Shown here piece after piece: positions 63,845-64,000 of a DNA stretch of 64,000 nucleotides. Origin of the DNA: Mesorhabditis belari. Lineage: Eukaryota > Nematoda > Chromadorea > Rhabditida > Rhabditidae. The stretch lies in contig CAUEEP010000901.1 in the NCBI GenBank assembly GCA_958450365.1, forward strand, positions 186,001 to 250,000, in the 5' to 3' direction. Each line of letters begins with the position of its first letter. Position 1 is the stretch's first letter. Below the pieces are notes generated by a model. It worked only from the letters and a program-made list of their open reading frames with translations. It was not told where the DNA came from and made no database searches. A program made the position numbers and the translations under genes.

Positions 63845-64000
63845 CTGAGCATCTAGCTGATCTAGTTCATCTAGCTGATCTAGTTCATCTAGTTCATCTA
63901 GCTGATCTAGTTCATCTAGCTGATCTAGTTCATCTAGCTGATCTAGTTCATCTAGCTGATCTAGTTCATCTAGCTGATCTAGTTCATCTAGCTGATCTAG
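63845..64000 (+). repeat. 18-bp tandem repeat running off the window
   Basis: CTAGCTGATCTAGTTCAT repeated about eight times to the last base. Total length unknown. Confidence 0.9.

Overview
This window is nuclear DNA from a nematode, probably a rhabditid. The evidence is an exact SL1 spliced-leader RNA gene on the + strand near 46.93 kb, interstitial (TTAGGC)n telomere-type repeats, a nematode-only Srt chemoreceptor, compact genes with 39-50 nt introns ending in TTTCAG, and TATA-box genes for secreted TIL-domain protease inhibitors. I read gene models by eye, joining exons only where splice phase and family sequence agreed. Most long single-frame ORFs here are repeats or shadows.

Layout: 0-0.6 kb, the 3' end of a calcium-independent phospholipase A2 gene. 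2.1 kb, tRNA-Met. 4.7-9.8 kb, an Srt receptor whose introns are filled with foldback elements. 11-15.5 kb, mariner remnants and a two-exon fragment of a second Srt gene. 19.1-20.05 kb, a small secreted His-rich protein. 20.1-20.9 kb, a non-autonomous piggyBac element. 21.1-28.6 kb, a complete 17-exon mitochondrial succinate-semialdehyde dehydrogenase gene (alh-7 type). 29.8-45.6 kb, four minus-strand genes for secreted TIL inhibitors: two long two-domain proteins (315 and 180 aa) and a recent tandem pair of 79-aa single-domain proteins. 40-51.2 kb, a cluster of SL RNA genes and SL-derived fragments with one 5S rRNA-like sequence, partly lying in a 1.3-1.7 kb inverted repeat whose arms each carry a tRNA-Pro. 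52.1-58.6 kb, a complete 13-exon Golgi PAPS transporter gene (pst-1/SLC35B2 type). 59-60.1 kb, a LINE remnant. 60-64 kb, mostly repeats, with one exon of a further gene near the right edge.

The host genes do not form one pathway. What stands out is dense, nested mobile DNA: several TIR/MITE families (one traceable to a mariner in the same window), a tRNA-derived SINE, telomere-repeat foldbacks, and SL RNA genes that seem to have been copied, broken and amplified. A 32-copy 14-bp minisatellite sits exactly where the sister duplicate has an SL RNA upstream region.
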